A stretch of 64,000 nucleotides of DNA from Peteryoungia algae (GTDB lineage: Bacteria; Pseudomonadota; Alphaproteobacteria; Rhizobiales; Rhizobiaceae). Below, piece by piece: positions 55,254 through 64,000 of this stretch. Position 1 is the first letter of the stretch; each line of letters opens with the position of its first letter. The stretch spans positions 1,922,001 to 1,986,000 of the forward strand of contig NZ_CP128477.1 in NCBI RefSeq assembly GCF_030369675.1, in the 5' to 3' direction. A program made the position numbers and the translations under genes. The notes beneath the pieces were generated by a model. The model saw only the letters and a program-made list of their open reading frames with translations, was not told where the DNA came from and did not search any database.

Positions 55254-55478
55254 TCAGCGCATCATGAAGACGCCGGCGACAGACAGAACGATCCAGATGA
55301 ACAGACCGCCGAGCAGACCAGCGCCTGCGAAGAATCCGGCAGCCATGGCAATCATCAGAGCGATCAGGAGCGCGGTGCCATACTTGGCGCCGGCAATGAA
55401 AAGGTCATAGGTCTTTTCGTGCTCCTTGTAGTCCATCGTGGCACCGGTTTCGACCGGACCGGAATGATGTTCGCTCAT
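55254..55478 (-). CDS. aa3-type cytochrome c oxidase subunit IV
   Basis: This 74-aa protein has a soluble N-terminus MSEHHSGPVETGATMDYKEHEKTY matching the COX_aa3_IV family (pattern MDYxxHExTY) and one to two membrane helices (ALLIALMIAMAAGFFAGAGL and GGLFIWIVLSVAGVFMMR). It is an accessory subunit of the aa3 oxidase of alphaproteobacteria. The ATG at 55478 has GGGAGA upstream. No other oxidase subunit is adjacent, which is usual for this gene. Confidence 0.9.
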   Translation of the reverse strand: MSEHHSGPVETGATMDYKEHEKTYDLFIAGAKYGTALLIALMIAMAAGFFAGAGLLGGLFIWIVLSVAGVFMMR

Positions 55479-55610
55479 GTTCGATCTCCCAATTTTCAGG
55501 ACTGCGGCACCCACGGCAGAATCACACCGGACACGGCTGCGGGCAAAATTTCATCTTTTTCCCGCATACACAAACGCCAGCGGGAGTGCAATCGCATCTG
55601 CGGCCTTGCG

Positions 55611-56360
55611 TCAATAATCCCGTCCGGCGACGGCGCCTGAAATCTTGCCGGCTGCCACAAGCCGCGCCGAGGGGAGGATCGTCAGGGGTGTCGTGGGCAA
55701 AGCCCTCTCCCCACGCCCGAACATCATGCGCCGCTCGTAGACGCCCGAGTCGAAAAACGGGTAGCGCTTCAAAAGCTTCTCCCCCGTCGTATGGGTGTTC
55801 GTCGCCATGAGGGTGAGCTCCCGCCCATACACTTCCGTCATCCGCCGCTCGACGACGGTCTCAGCATAAAAGACGCGTTTGTAGAAGGCCGCGTGGGCCG
55901 GTCGCACGGGTTGGAGGACCCGGTCGGCCTTGAAATAGGCAGCAGCAACGATGCTCGGTCTGAGCGTGATATAGGGAAGAACGGACACCTCGGATGCAAA
56001 AGCGGGATCGACCGCAAAGCGCGCAGGGTCGATGAGTGTCAGCCCCGCATCCAGATAGGCTTCCATGACATCGGGAAACACCTGGGCTGACTGCGAGAGC
56101 GGATGCTCCGGGGTCACGTGATGGAGCCTGATCGTGCTGACCAGCTCTTCGAAATAGTAGATCCCGAAAACATAGGCATGCGGATCGAAATCGGCCGCGT
56201 CGATCATGCTCGGCGCCGCGCGCGGGATCATGTCGGCTGCCTTGTAGGTCTTGTAGCGGAGCTGCTCGATCTCCTCGAAATCCTCGTGAGCCTCGATCCG
56301 CCGGTACTCGATGAAATCGAGATGACGCATCAGTCGTTCCGAAAAGCCTTCAGCTTCCAT
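55611..56360 (-). CDS. FeeM-like N-acyl amino acid synthase / GNAT-type acyltransferase
   Basis: This 249-aa protein has the FeeM/autoinducer-synthase-like GNAT fold: IEYRRIEAHEDFEEIEQLRYKTY at the start, DPHAYVFGIYYFEELVSTIRL (core strands) and LIDPARFAVDPAF, corresponding to the acyl-acceptor region. Family members join a fatty-acyl chain from acyl-ACP to an amino acid; distant relatives make homoserine lactones. No luxR-type regulator adjoins, so signalling is not implied. The ATG at 56360 is used; a second ATG lies at 56330. Confidence 0.75.
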   Translation of the reverse strand: MEAEGFSERLMRHLDFIEYRRIEAHEDFEEIEQLRYKTYKAADMIPRAAPSMIDAADFDPHAYVFGIYYFEELVSTIRLHHVTPEHPLSQSAQVFPDVMEAYLDAGLTLIDPARFAVDPAFASEVSVLPYITLRPSIVAAAYFKADRVLQPVRPAHAAFYKRVFYAETVVERRMTEVYGRELTLMATNTHTTGEKLLKRYPFFDSGVYERRMMFGRGERALPTTPLTILPSARLVAAGKISGAVAGRDY

Positions 56361-56579
56361 GCCAGACGCTCGCTACGGTTACCGCCGATACTTTTGGGTA
56401 TCACGCAGTGCGCCGCTTCGCGCCCCTAGATATTAATAATTGATTAAAGTCTTCGCAATTAAGGTTAACGGTGACGTCCGGGACCGATTGCGGATGACGA
56501 GCAGCAGTCTGTGCAGCATTTCAGGATCTTCCGCAGGTGTTGGACGGGTCTTGTTTCCGATGCGCCGAACTGTGGCGCC

Positions 56580-58874
56580 CTACCCGTCAAGCCCGGTGAT
56601 TTCCGCTATCTCGGCAAGCGACTCCACGGCCTGCGGCGCGATCGGCATCGAAAAAACATATCCCTGCACCAGGTCCGCGCAGTCATGTTTCCTGATCAGC
56701 GACAGCTGCTCACGCGTCTCCACGCCCTCAACGACAATCCCGATGTCGAGGCCCCGTGTGAGCGCGACAATGCCGCGCAACAGTTTCAGCCGCCGCGGGT
56801 CCTGTCCGATATCACGGACGAAGGAGCGATCGATCTTCACAACATCGACCGGAAGCGTATCCAGGTAGCTGAGGCTTGAGAACCCCGTTCCGAAATCATC
56901 GATCGAGATCGTGATACCAAGGCTGCGCAAGCGATCGAGGACCGCACGCGCTTCGGACAATTCTTCGATCAGGCTGCTCTCGGTGACTTCAAGATGCAGA
57001 CGCTGTGGTGCAAGCCCCGTCTCCCTCAGGATTGCCTCGACCGTGTCTGACAGGTCTTCGTGGCGAAGGTCATGGACGGACAGATTGACCGAGACGCCGA
57101 TGGTTTCAGGCCAGCTGCGACAGTCGATGCAAGCCTTGCGCAGCACCTGTTGCGTGATGGACGAGACAATGCCCATCTCTTCGGCGATCTGAATGAAGAT
57201 ATTGGGCGGGATAGCCCCCTTCTCGGCATGATGCCAGCGAGCCAGCGCCTCGCAACAAACGAGGCCACGGCCGTCGGGCGTGAACATCGGCTGATAGACG
57301 ACGGTGATGCCGTGATCATCGACGGCCGCACGCAGATCCGCCTTTAAACGTTGCCGTTCCAGATGGCGCGCATCCATCTCCTCTTCGAAGAGTGTGAACT
57401 GGCCGCGGCTGCGCGCCTTTGACTCGAAGAGCGCGATATCGAGCTTGACCGGCCACTCCTCCAGCTTCGGCTCCGCGCTCTCAAGCAGCACGCCGCCGGC
57501 CGAGAAGACGACCGGTATCTGAGCTCCATCCACCTTGTAGCGGCTGCATGCCGCGAGATGCAGCTGTCGCATCTCGTTGCCGAGATCTTCGGATTGCTCC
57601 GCATTCGGGAAGAAGAGAATGAAGTGATCGCCGACTAGCCGCCCCACCACGGCCTTGCCGGCTGCGAGTTCCGTGAGCCGAGTCGCAATTGCCGAGAGCA
57701 GCCTGTCGCCGGCGAGATGACCCTTGAGATCGTTCACATGCTTGAAGTCGGCAACATCGAGAATCATCAGGCCGATCGTGGCACCGACGGCATCGGCCTG
57801 TTCCAGGCGTTCGCGCACGATCTGGCTGAAATAGGCCCGTTGCGGCAGTCCCGTCAGGCTATCGTAGCGGGCCATATGCAGGATCTTGCGGTCCGCATGC
57901 ACGCGCGCAGTGACGTCCTCGAATATCAGGACGACGCCACCCTCATCCCGCCGCCGCGCCGAGAACTCCAGCACCAGATCCTCCGAGAAATGCATCACGG
58001 CGCGGTTTGAGATCCCCAGTGTCAGCTGCGAGAGCTGCTTCTGCAGGAGGCGGGGCATGGCACCCTCGACGAAGGTGTGACGCACGCCGTAGCGCAGCAC
58101 GACATCGAGATCGCAGCCCGTCAGCCGCCGGCGATCTCCGAGATTGAGCAGCTCGCAAGCCTTGCGATTGACCACTTCGATCCTGTTGTCCGGATCGAGC
58201 ATCAGAAGTCCATGCGTCATGTTGCTGAGCGCCGTGTCGAAACGATCGGCAATCTTCGCCATTTCCCGGGATGCTATGACGTTTTCATAGAGAAAGTCGC
58301 GCACCCCGTTCGCCATTGCCCGCGTGGTCAACCAGAAAGGGACCAACAAAAGCGACAGAAGCGACTTGTAGACATCCTGCGACAGCAAACTCCCGATCAC
58401 CATAGGCGCACAGCAGGCCAGCGTCTGCAGATCCACCGCCAGCCGCGAACCATAATTGCGACCGACAATGGAGACCATTGTCGCCATGGCAACCGAGATG
58501 CAGGCAAGTTCTGCAAACGTACCCTGGAACGCCAGCAAGGCGTAGCCACTGCCGATACCCAGGATCGCCATCGTCGCTGCGCCACCCAACACGTAGCGCC
58601 GTTCCCATGCGGCGATCTGCGCACGGCTGAGCGCCAGCTTGTCCACGCGGTCAAAAACAAAGAAGGAGCGCAGACGAAAGGCAAAGATCAGGACGAAACA
58701 GCCGCAGAGCAGCAGATAGAAAGTTGCGCCGGTTTCCACGAAGACCGTCAGGAAGGTCAGGATATGGATCACCATGCCGGTGAACAGCGTGAAGCGGTTG
58801 TCGAACAGAGAGCTTACAAACGACAGGTAGACATCCGTGGGCACGTTACGGTCGCGCCCCTTGTCGGCCCCCAT
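56580..58874 (-). CDS. Membrane-bound GGDEF-EAL protein (c-di-GMP phosphodiesterase likely)
   Basis: This 764-aa protein has four to six N-terminal membrane helices (about residues 15-210), a PAS-like region (RFDTALSNMTHGLLMLDPDN), a GGDEF domain and a C-terminal EAL domain. The GGDEF signature is degenerate (LVGDHF), so cyclase activity is doubtful. The EAL domain keeps EALARW, VNLS, LEVTESS, IDDFGTGFSS, VVKIDRSFV and EGVET, so c-di-GMP hydrolysis is expected. ATG 58874 has GGGAGGG 7 nt upstream; the frame upstream to 59039 is not family-like. It is divergent from the TRAP genes. Confidence 0.93.
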   Translation of the reverse strand: MGADKGRDRNVPTDVYLSFVSSLFDNRFTLFTGMVIHILTFLTVFVETGATFYLLLCGCFVLIFAFRLRSFFVFDRVDKLALSRAQIAAWERRYVLGGAATMAILGIGSGYALLAFQGTFAELACISVAMATMVSIVGRNYGSRLAVDLQTLACCAPMVIGSLLSQDVYKSLLSLLLVPFWLTTRAMANGVRDFLYENVIASREMAKIADRFDTALSNMTHGLLMLDPDNRIEVVNRKACELLNLGDRRRLTGCDLDVVLRYGVRHTFVEGAMPRLLQKQLSQLTLGISNRAVMHFSEDLVLEFSARRRDEGGVVLIFEDVTARVHADRKILHMARYDSLTGLPQRAYFSQIVRERLEQADAVGATIGLMILDVADFKHVNDLKGHLAGDRLLSAIATRLTELAAGKAVVGRLVGDHFILFFPNAEQSEDLGNEMRQLHLAACSRYKVDGAQIPVVFSAGGVLLESAEPKLEEWPVKLDIALFESKARSRGQFTLFEEEMDARHLERQRLKADLRAAVDDHGITVVYQPMFTPDGRGLVCCEALARWHHAEKGAIPPNIFIQIAEEMGIVSSITQQVLRKACIDCRSWPETIGVSVNLSVHDLRHEDLSDTVEAILRETGLAPQRLHLEVTESSLIEELSEARAVLDRLRSLGITISIDDFGTGFSSLSYLDTLPVDVVKIDRSFVRDIGQDPRRLKLLRGIVALTRGLDIGIVVEGVETREQLSLIRKHDCADLVQGYVFSMPIAPQAVESLAEIAEITGLDG

Positions 58875-59253
58875 GACTTGCCCTCCCGGCGTGGTTGGAC
58901 GGAAAACCTCAGCTGTCAAAAAACGTCTCTTCCCATCCCAATGGCCGGCTCCCGGCAGAAAAACCTGTCCTGAAACGTCACAGTAAAAATCACGAAACGT
59001 AGCCAAGGCTAAAATGCACTGCTTCGAAGCGGGACGCAAACGCGTACGTCACAAGCCGTTAAGTCCCGCATAGGGAAAATGTTCAAATGCAACGGGACTG
59101 CCAGGCGCCCCTCCCGTACCGATGCGGCACACCTGGACCTGCAAGCGCAAGAAAGTTCAACTTTCGTCGGGTGCCCGACAAGCACTGGCCTGTCCGGTTG
59201 CGCCCGGTTTGCCATTGCTCTAAGCACGAAAAGACAAGGGGAGAACAAATACA
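58875..59253. other. Divergent gap between GGDEF-EAL gene and TRAP operon
   Basis: This 379-nt region has no gene. Close to the TRAP genes it carries two abutting palindromes (59151-59179). The rest contains no recognised RNA or repeat. Confidence 0.6.
59151..59179. promoter_or_regulatory. Two abutting palindromes upstream of the TRAP operon
   Basis: GAAAGTTCAACTTTC (59151-59165; 7-bp arms, 1-nt centre) is directly followed by GTCGGGTGCCCGAC (59166-59179; 6-bp arms, 2-nt centre). They lie 75 nt before dctQ. Adjacent perfect dyads suggest a regulator binding region. Confidence 0.55.
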
Positions 59254-59805
59254 ATGACAATTCTGTTGGCTATTTCCCGGCTGATCGACGCGATCAACGG
59301 GGCCATCGGGCGCTGGGTTTCCTGGCTGCTTCTGGCCGCCGTCTTGATCAGCGCCGGCAATGCCGTCATACGCAAGCTCTTCGACATTTCTTCGAACGCC
59401 TGGCTGGAGTTGCAATGGTACCTCTACGGCACCGTCTTCATGCTCGCCGCCGCCTATGCCCTGCTTCGCAATGAGCATATCCGCATCGACATCCTGTCGA
59501 GCGGATGGAAGAGGCGGACACGGGACTGGATCGACCTGATCCTCCACATCATCTTCCTTGTGCCCTTTTCCGCTTTGATGGCCTATCTGGCATGGCCCTG
59601 GTTCTGGCTGTCCTTCCGGTCGGGCGAGATGTCATCGAGCGCCGGCGGCCTGGTCATCTGGCCAGCCAAGGCCGTTGTCCTTCTCGGCTTCCTCCTGCTG
59701 ACCGCCCAGGCCTTTTCCGAAATCATCAAGCGCGCTGCCGTGCTGATGGGCCGGATCAGCGACCCGAACATGGCGCCGCCAGTGACCGAAGGCTCGGAGG
59801 CCTGA
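59254..59805 (+). CDS. TRAP transporter small permease (DctQ type)
   Basis: This 183-aa protein has four membrane helices, including WVSWLLLAAVLISAGNAVIR and the family segment SNAWLELQWYLYGTVFMLAA; the C-terminal helix region carries LVIWPAKAVVLLGFLLL. It is the small membrane subunit of a tripartite ATP-independent periplasmic importer driven by Na+ or H+. AAGGGGAGAACAAATACA precedes the ATG. The large permease follows after one base. Confidence 0.94.
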   Translation: MTILLAISRLIDAINGAIGRWVSWLLLAAVLISAGNAVIRKLFDISSNAWLELQWYLYGTVFMLAAAYALLRNEHIRIDILSSGWKRRTRDWIDLILHIIFLVPFSALMAYLAWPWFWLSFRSGEMSSSAGGLVIWPAKAVVLLGFLLLTAQAFSEIIKRAAVLMGRISDPNMAPPVTEGSEA

Positions 59806-59806
59806 C

Positions 59807-61633
59807 ATGATCGACATTATCGCACACAATCTCGCGCCGATCATGTTCACCAGCGTCATGCTGTTGCTGCTGCTCGGCTATCCCGTCGCCTTCACGCTCG
59901 CCGCCGGTGGATTGATCTACTTCGTGCTCGGCGTCGAACTCTCGGTCTTCTCTTCCGAGATCCGCCTCTTCTGGCCCCTTCTGCAATCCCATCCCGAGCG
60001 CATCTACGGGATCATGTACAACGACACCCTGCTGTCGATCCCGTTCTTCACGCTGATGGGCATCATTCTCGAACGGTCACGCATGGCCGAAGATCTGCTC
60101 GACACGATCGGCCAGCTGTTCGGCCCCGTGCGCGGCGGCCTTGCCTATGCGGTCATTCTCGTCGGCGCGCTCCTCGGAGCAACCACGGGCGTCGTCGCCG
60201 CCTCGGTCATGGCCATGGGCCTGATCTCGCTGCCGATCATGCTGCGCTACAAATACAACGGCCCGCTCGTTTCGGGCACGATTGCAGCCTCCGGCACCCT
60301 CGCCCAGATCGTCCCGCCCTCGCTCGTCCTGATCGTCATGGCCGACCAGCTCGGCCGCTCGGTCGGCGACATGTATGTCGGCGCGCTCTATCCGGCCCTG
60401 ATGATCATCGCCGCCTACTGCGCCTACATCTTCGCCGTGACGCTGATCAAACCGGAATGGGCACCGGCGCTTCCCAAGGAAGCCCGCACCCTGGGTGACG
60501 GCGTCACCTCGCTTTTCGTGATGATCGCAGTCGGCGCCGGCCTCTATTTCCTTGGCTATCACATTCTCTTCACCGGCATTCCCAGCGCAGAATGGCAGCT
60601 CGTTGCCGCACTCGCCTTCGGTGTCACATCCGTCTACGTCTTTGCCCTGATCAACCGCGGCATGAACCTGAACATGATCTCCCGGCTGGCACAGCAGGTG
60701 ATCATCGTCATGGTGCCGCCGCTGGCGCTGATCTTCCTGGTTCTCGGCACCATCTTCCTCGGCATTGCAACGCCGACCGAAGGCGGCGCGATGGGAGCGA
60801 CCGGGGCCCTGATCATCGCCACCGCCAAGGGACGCCTGACCCTTGGTATTCTGAAGAACGCGCTGGACGCCACCACGCGTCTCTCCGCCTTCGTCATGAT
60901 GATCCTGATCGGCGCCCGCGTCTTCGGTCTGACCTTTTACGGCATCAACGGCAATGTCTGGATCGAAGATCTGATGCTCGCCCTGCCGGGTGGCGAATAC
61001 GGCTTCCTGATCGTGGTGACGATCATCGTCTTCATCCTCGGCTGCTTCCTCGATTTCTTCGAAATCGCCTTCATCATGGTGCCGCTTCTGGTGCCGGTCG
61101 CGCAGAGTCACGGGATCGACCTTGTCTGGTTCGGCATCATTCTCGGCATCAATCTGCAGACCTCCTTCCTGACACCGCCTTTCGGTTTCTCGCTCTTCTA
61201 CCTGCGCTCTGTCGCTCCCGAAGGACAATGGAAGGACCAGGTGACGGGACAGGTGCGGGCCGGCATCAAGACCGGAGACATCTACAAGGGGGTTCTTCCC
61301 TTCATCGTCATCCAGTTCCTGGCGATCGTCATTGTCATCGCCTTCCCGGGCATTGTGATGCATTACAAGGGCGATGCCGTGGTGCGAGATCCGAGCACGA
61401 TCCAGATCACCATTCCGCAGCCGACAGGCGGAGGTGGCATCACAATGCCGGACTTCGGCCTCCCGCCGCTCGGCAGCGACAGTCAGGCACCCGCGGGCGC
61501 GACGGGTCAGCAGCCGTCATTCGGCCTGCCGCCCCTCGACCTTGGCCAGCCGCCGGCGGTCGAGCCACCGGCTGGGGCAACACCGGCGCCAGCACCGTCG
61601 ATGGACCTGAGCCAACCACCTGTCATCCAGTAG
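59807..61633 (+). CDS. TRAP transporter large permease (DctM type)
   Basis: This 608-aa protein has about 12-14 membrane segments in the DctM fold. Characteristic blocks are SIPFFTLMGIILERSRMAEDLL, VVAASVMAMGLISLPIMLRY and IVPPSLVLIVMADQLGRSVGDMY. Its size is that of the large DctM of 2-oxoacid/lactate-type TRAPs. The last ~80 residues form an unusual Pro/Gly-rich tail with GLPPLG-like repeats (GLPPLGSD, GLPPLDLG). The ATG is 1 nt after dctQ. Confidence 0.94.
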   Translation: MIDIIAHNLAPIMFTSVMLLLLLGYPVAFTLAAGGLIYFVLGVELSVFSSEIRLFWPLLQSHPERIYGIMYNDTLLSIPFFTLMGIILERSRMAEDLLDTIGQLFGPVRGGLAYAVILVGALLGATTGVVAASVMAMGLISLPIMLRYKYNGPLVSGTIAASGTLAQIVPPSLVLIVMADQLGRSVGDMYVGALYPALMIIAAYCAYIFAVTLIKPEWAPALPKEARTLGDGVTSLFVMIAVGAGLYFLGYHILFTGIPSAEWQLVAALAFGVTSVYVFALINRGMNLNMISRLAQQVIIVMVPPLALIFLVLGTIFLGIATPTEGGAMGATGALIIATAKGRLTLGILKNALDATTRLSAFVMMILIGARVFGLTFYGINGNVWIEDLMLALPGGEYGFLIVVTIIVFILGCFLDFFEIAFIMVPLLVPVAQSHGIDLVWFGIILGINLQTSFLTPPFGFSLFYLRSVAPEGQWKDQVTGQVRAGIKTGDIYKGVLPFIVIQFLAIVIVIAFPGIVMHYKGDAVVRDPSTIQITIPQPTGGGGITMPDFGLPPLGSDSQAPAGATGQQPSFGLPPLDLGQPPAVEPPAGATPAPAPSMDLSQPPVIQ

Positions 61634-61670
61634 GCTGCAGCACCAATCGGCTGCACCACGACCGAACTTC

Positions 61671-61702
61671 AAAACCCCGGCCTCAGCGCCGGGGTTTTCT
61701 TT
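61671..61702 (+). terminator. Terminator of the dctQM operon
   Basis: The perfect 11-bp stem AAAACCCCGGC (61671-61681) / GCCGGGGTTTT (61688-61698) is followed by CTTT. Confidence 0.85.
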
Positions 61703-61718
61703 CGCCGAAACTCGGCAC

Positions 61719-61749
61719 AAAAAAAGCCCCGGTCACGAGGACCGGGGCT
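61719..61749 (-). terminator. Terminator of the TRAP binding-protein gene
   Basis: On the minus strand the stem AGCCCCGGTC (61740-61749) / GACCGGGGCT (61725-61734) is followed by seven T, 27 nt after the gene's stop. It stands next to the plus-strand terminator of dctQM. Confidence 0.93.
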
Positions 61750-61775
61750 ATAGAAATCAGAAGTTCAGCGACGTC

Positions 61776-63294
<1,519 letters not shown>

Positions 63295-63774
63295 TCAGGG
63301 CAGCATCAGCAGGGCAAGGTCTGCGCCGGGCGCATCTGAGGCTTCGTAGGAAAAATGTCGACCGCGCACGAGCGTCAGCAGCGTCGCGCCATTGGCGTCG
63401 GAAATGCTTACACTTCCATCCTCGTTTTGCGTCCAGTTGCTCGCCCGCGCCAGACCAGGCCAGACCTCATCGCAATCCGGGGGCGCGAAGAAATCCCGGC
63501 TTCGGCTCGTCAATGCAGCCCCACGCTCCACCAGACACACCGTCTTGAGCGTAAAGTTTGACACCGAGAAAATGGCCGGCGGAGACGCCGAATGCACGTA
63601 CATCGACAGCGCAACGGGTCGACCCGTCGCGAGAGCATCGGGAATGGTCCCAAGAACGATCGGATCTGCCGCGTCCCTAGCGATCTGCTGCGGCGCAGAC
63701 CAGAAGGTGATCCCGACGGCAGAAATACACGCACACGACAATGCCGTCGCCACAATGACGAAAGAGGACTTCAT
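63295..63774 (-). CDS. Exported protein, possible Inh/AprI-type protease inhibitor
   Basis: This 159-aa protein has an N-terminal membrane/signal segment (SSFVIVATALSCACISAVGI) and a small C-terminal beta domain. Two cysteines (TVCLVE and PDCDEV) and the pattern CDEVWPGLARASNW followed by DGSVSISDANGATLLTLV resemble the Inh/Omp19 protease-inhibitor barrel, in which a disulfide links strands and a W and D..G motif recur. The assignment rests on pattern only. It lies alone on the minus strand, upstream of the 2-hydroxyacid dehydrogenase gene's 3' end. Confidence 0.6.
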   Translation of the reverse strand: MKSSFVIVATALSCACISAVGITFWSAPQQIARDAADPIVLGTIPDALATGRPVALSMYVHSASPPAIFSVSNFTLKTVCLVERGAALTSRSRDFFAPPDCDEVWPGLARASNWTQNEDGSVSISDANGATLLTLVRGRHFSYEASDAPGADLALLMLP

Positions 63775-63850
63775 CGGAGCATCCTTCAGCGCGAAACCTC
63801 ATGATCGCCGCAGGATGCGACATCAAGCTTGCGGAAGGCTGGCCACCGAA

Positions 63851-64000
63851 TCAGTGCATCGGGACAGGCGTCTCGGGAACCGGGGTCAGCGGGCGACCGC
63901 TGTCGAACCAGGCAATCACGTTGTCGGCCACGAGATCCGCCATGGCATCGCGCGTCGGCATCGAAGCCGAGGCGACATGCGGCAGAAGCGAGACGTTCGG
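63851..64000 (-). CDS. D-isomer 2-hydroxyacid dehydrogenase, C-terminal end (cut by window edge)
   Basis: The last 49 residues are in the window. PNVSLLPHVASASMPTRDAM carries the catalytic-domain His of the family (LLPHVASA), followed by the dimer helix ADLVADNVIAWFDSGRP and end PVPMH. This fits glyoxylate/hydroxypyruvate reductase-like enzymes. It continues beyond the window edge; the exact substrate cannot be judged. Confidence 0.85.
   Translation of the reverse strand, partial: PNVSLLPHVASASMPTRDAMADLVADNVIAWFDSGRPLTPVPETPVPMH

Overview
The window is a high-GC chromosomal segment from an alphaproteobacterium, most likely a Rhizobiaceae member (Rhizobium/Agrobacterium/Ciceribacter group). 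The evidence is the glgP-glgB-glgC-glgA-pgm...glgX cluster, a soxBDAG sarcosine oxidase operon, the CtrA-pathway regulator CpdR, an mmgR/suhB-type small RNA beside an inositol-monophosphatase gene, an RpoH promoter with a ROSE-like RNA thermometer in front of an hsp20 gene, and many ATGA-type gene overlaps. No insertion sequence, CRISPR array or phage gene was seen.

Layout. 1-5345 (minus): glutamate synthase gltB, a tiny membrane ORF and the start of gltD, with a perfect 10-bp inverted repeat upstream. 5760-6806: threonine aldolase. 6949-9615: a bufferin-type operon (bufA1-bufB-bufC-doxX), which makes a Cys-modified periplasmic metal-binding peptide. 9646-10247 (minus): hsp20 with its heat-shock promoter and thermometer. 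10344-11496: an orphan terminator (candidate sRNA or attenuator) and a lysophospholipase-like hydrolase. 11520-14224: hisN/suhB-like phosphatase, mmgR sRNA, N-formylglutamate amidohydrolase, cpdR and tRNA-Val(GAC). 14566-19898: an 839-aa tandem class III CoA-transferase resembling the DMSP enzyme DddD, a GMC dehydrogenase and a divergent LysR regulator. 20028-21219: YkgJ-like and FAH-family genes. 21407-22834: manC.

22967-29631 holds three tightly packed genes (transglutaminase-DUF2126, circularly permuted ATP-grasp-alpha-E, and a second transglutaminase). They form a predicted peptide-ligase/peptidase system whose product is unknown. 29724-30941 is a TadG/von Willebrand protein. 31203-40231 is the glycogen operon; its expected last gene, glgX (43518-45476), is split off by a complete arsenic operon (arsR-arsC-acr3-arsC-arsH, 40344-43437).

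45565-48189 holds MaoC, DUF2332 and a lower-GC epimerase gene. 48451-53580 (minus) is soxBDAG. 53886-56360 holds rpsU, a TPR lipoprotein, an aa3 oxidase subunit IV and a FeeM-like acyltransferase. 56580-58874 is a c-di-GMP protein with a degenerate GGDEF and an intact EAL domain. 59254-62882 is a TRAP transporter for organic acids whose binding-protein gene converges on the permease genes. The window ends in an Inh-like exported protein and the tail of a 2-hydroxyacid dehydrogenase gene.

All assignments come from reading the sequence and from remembered family features. No database search was run.
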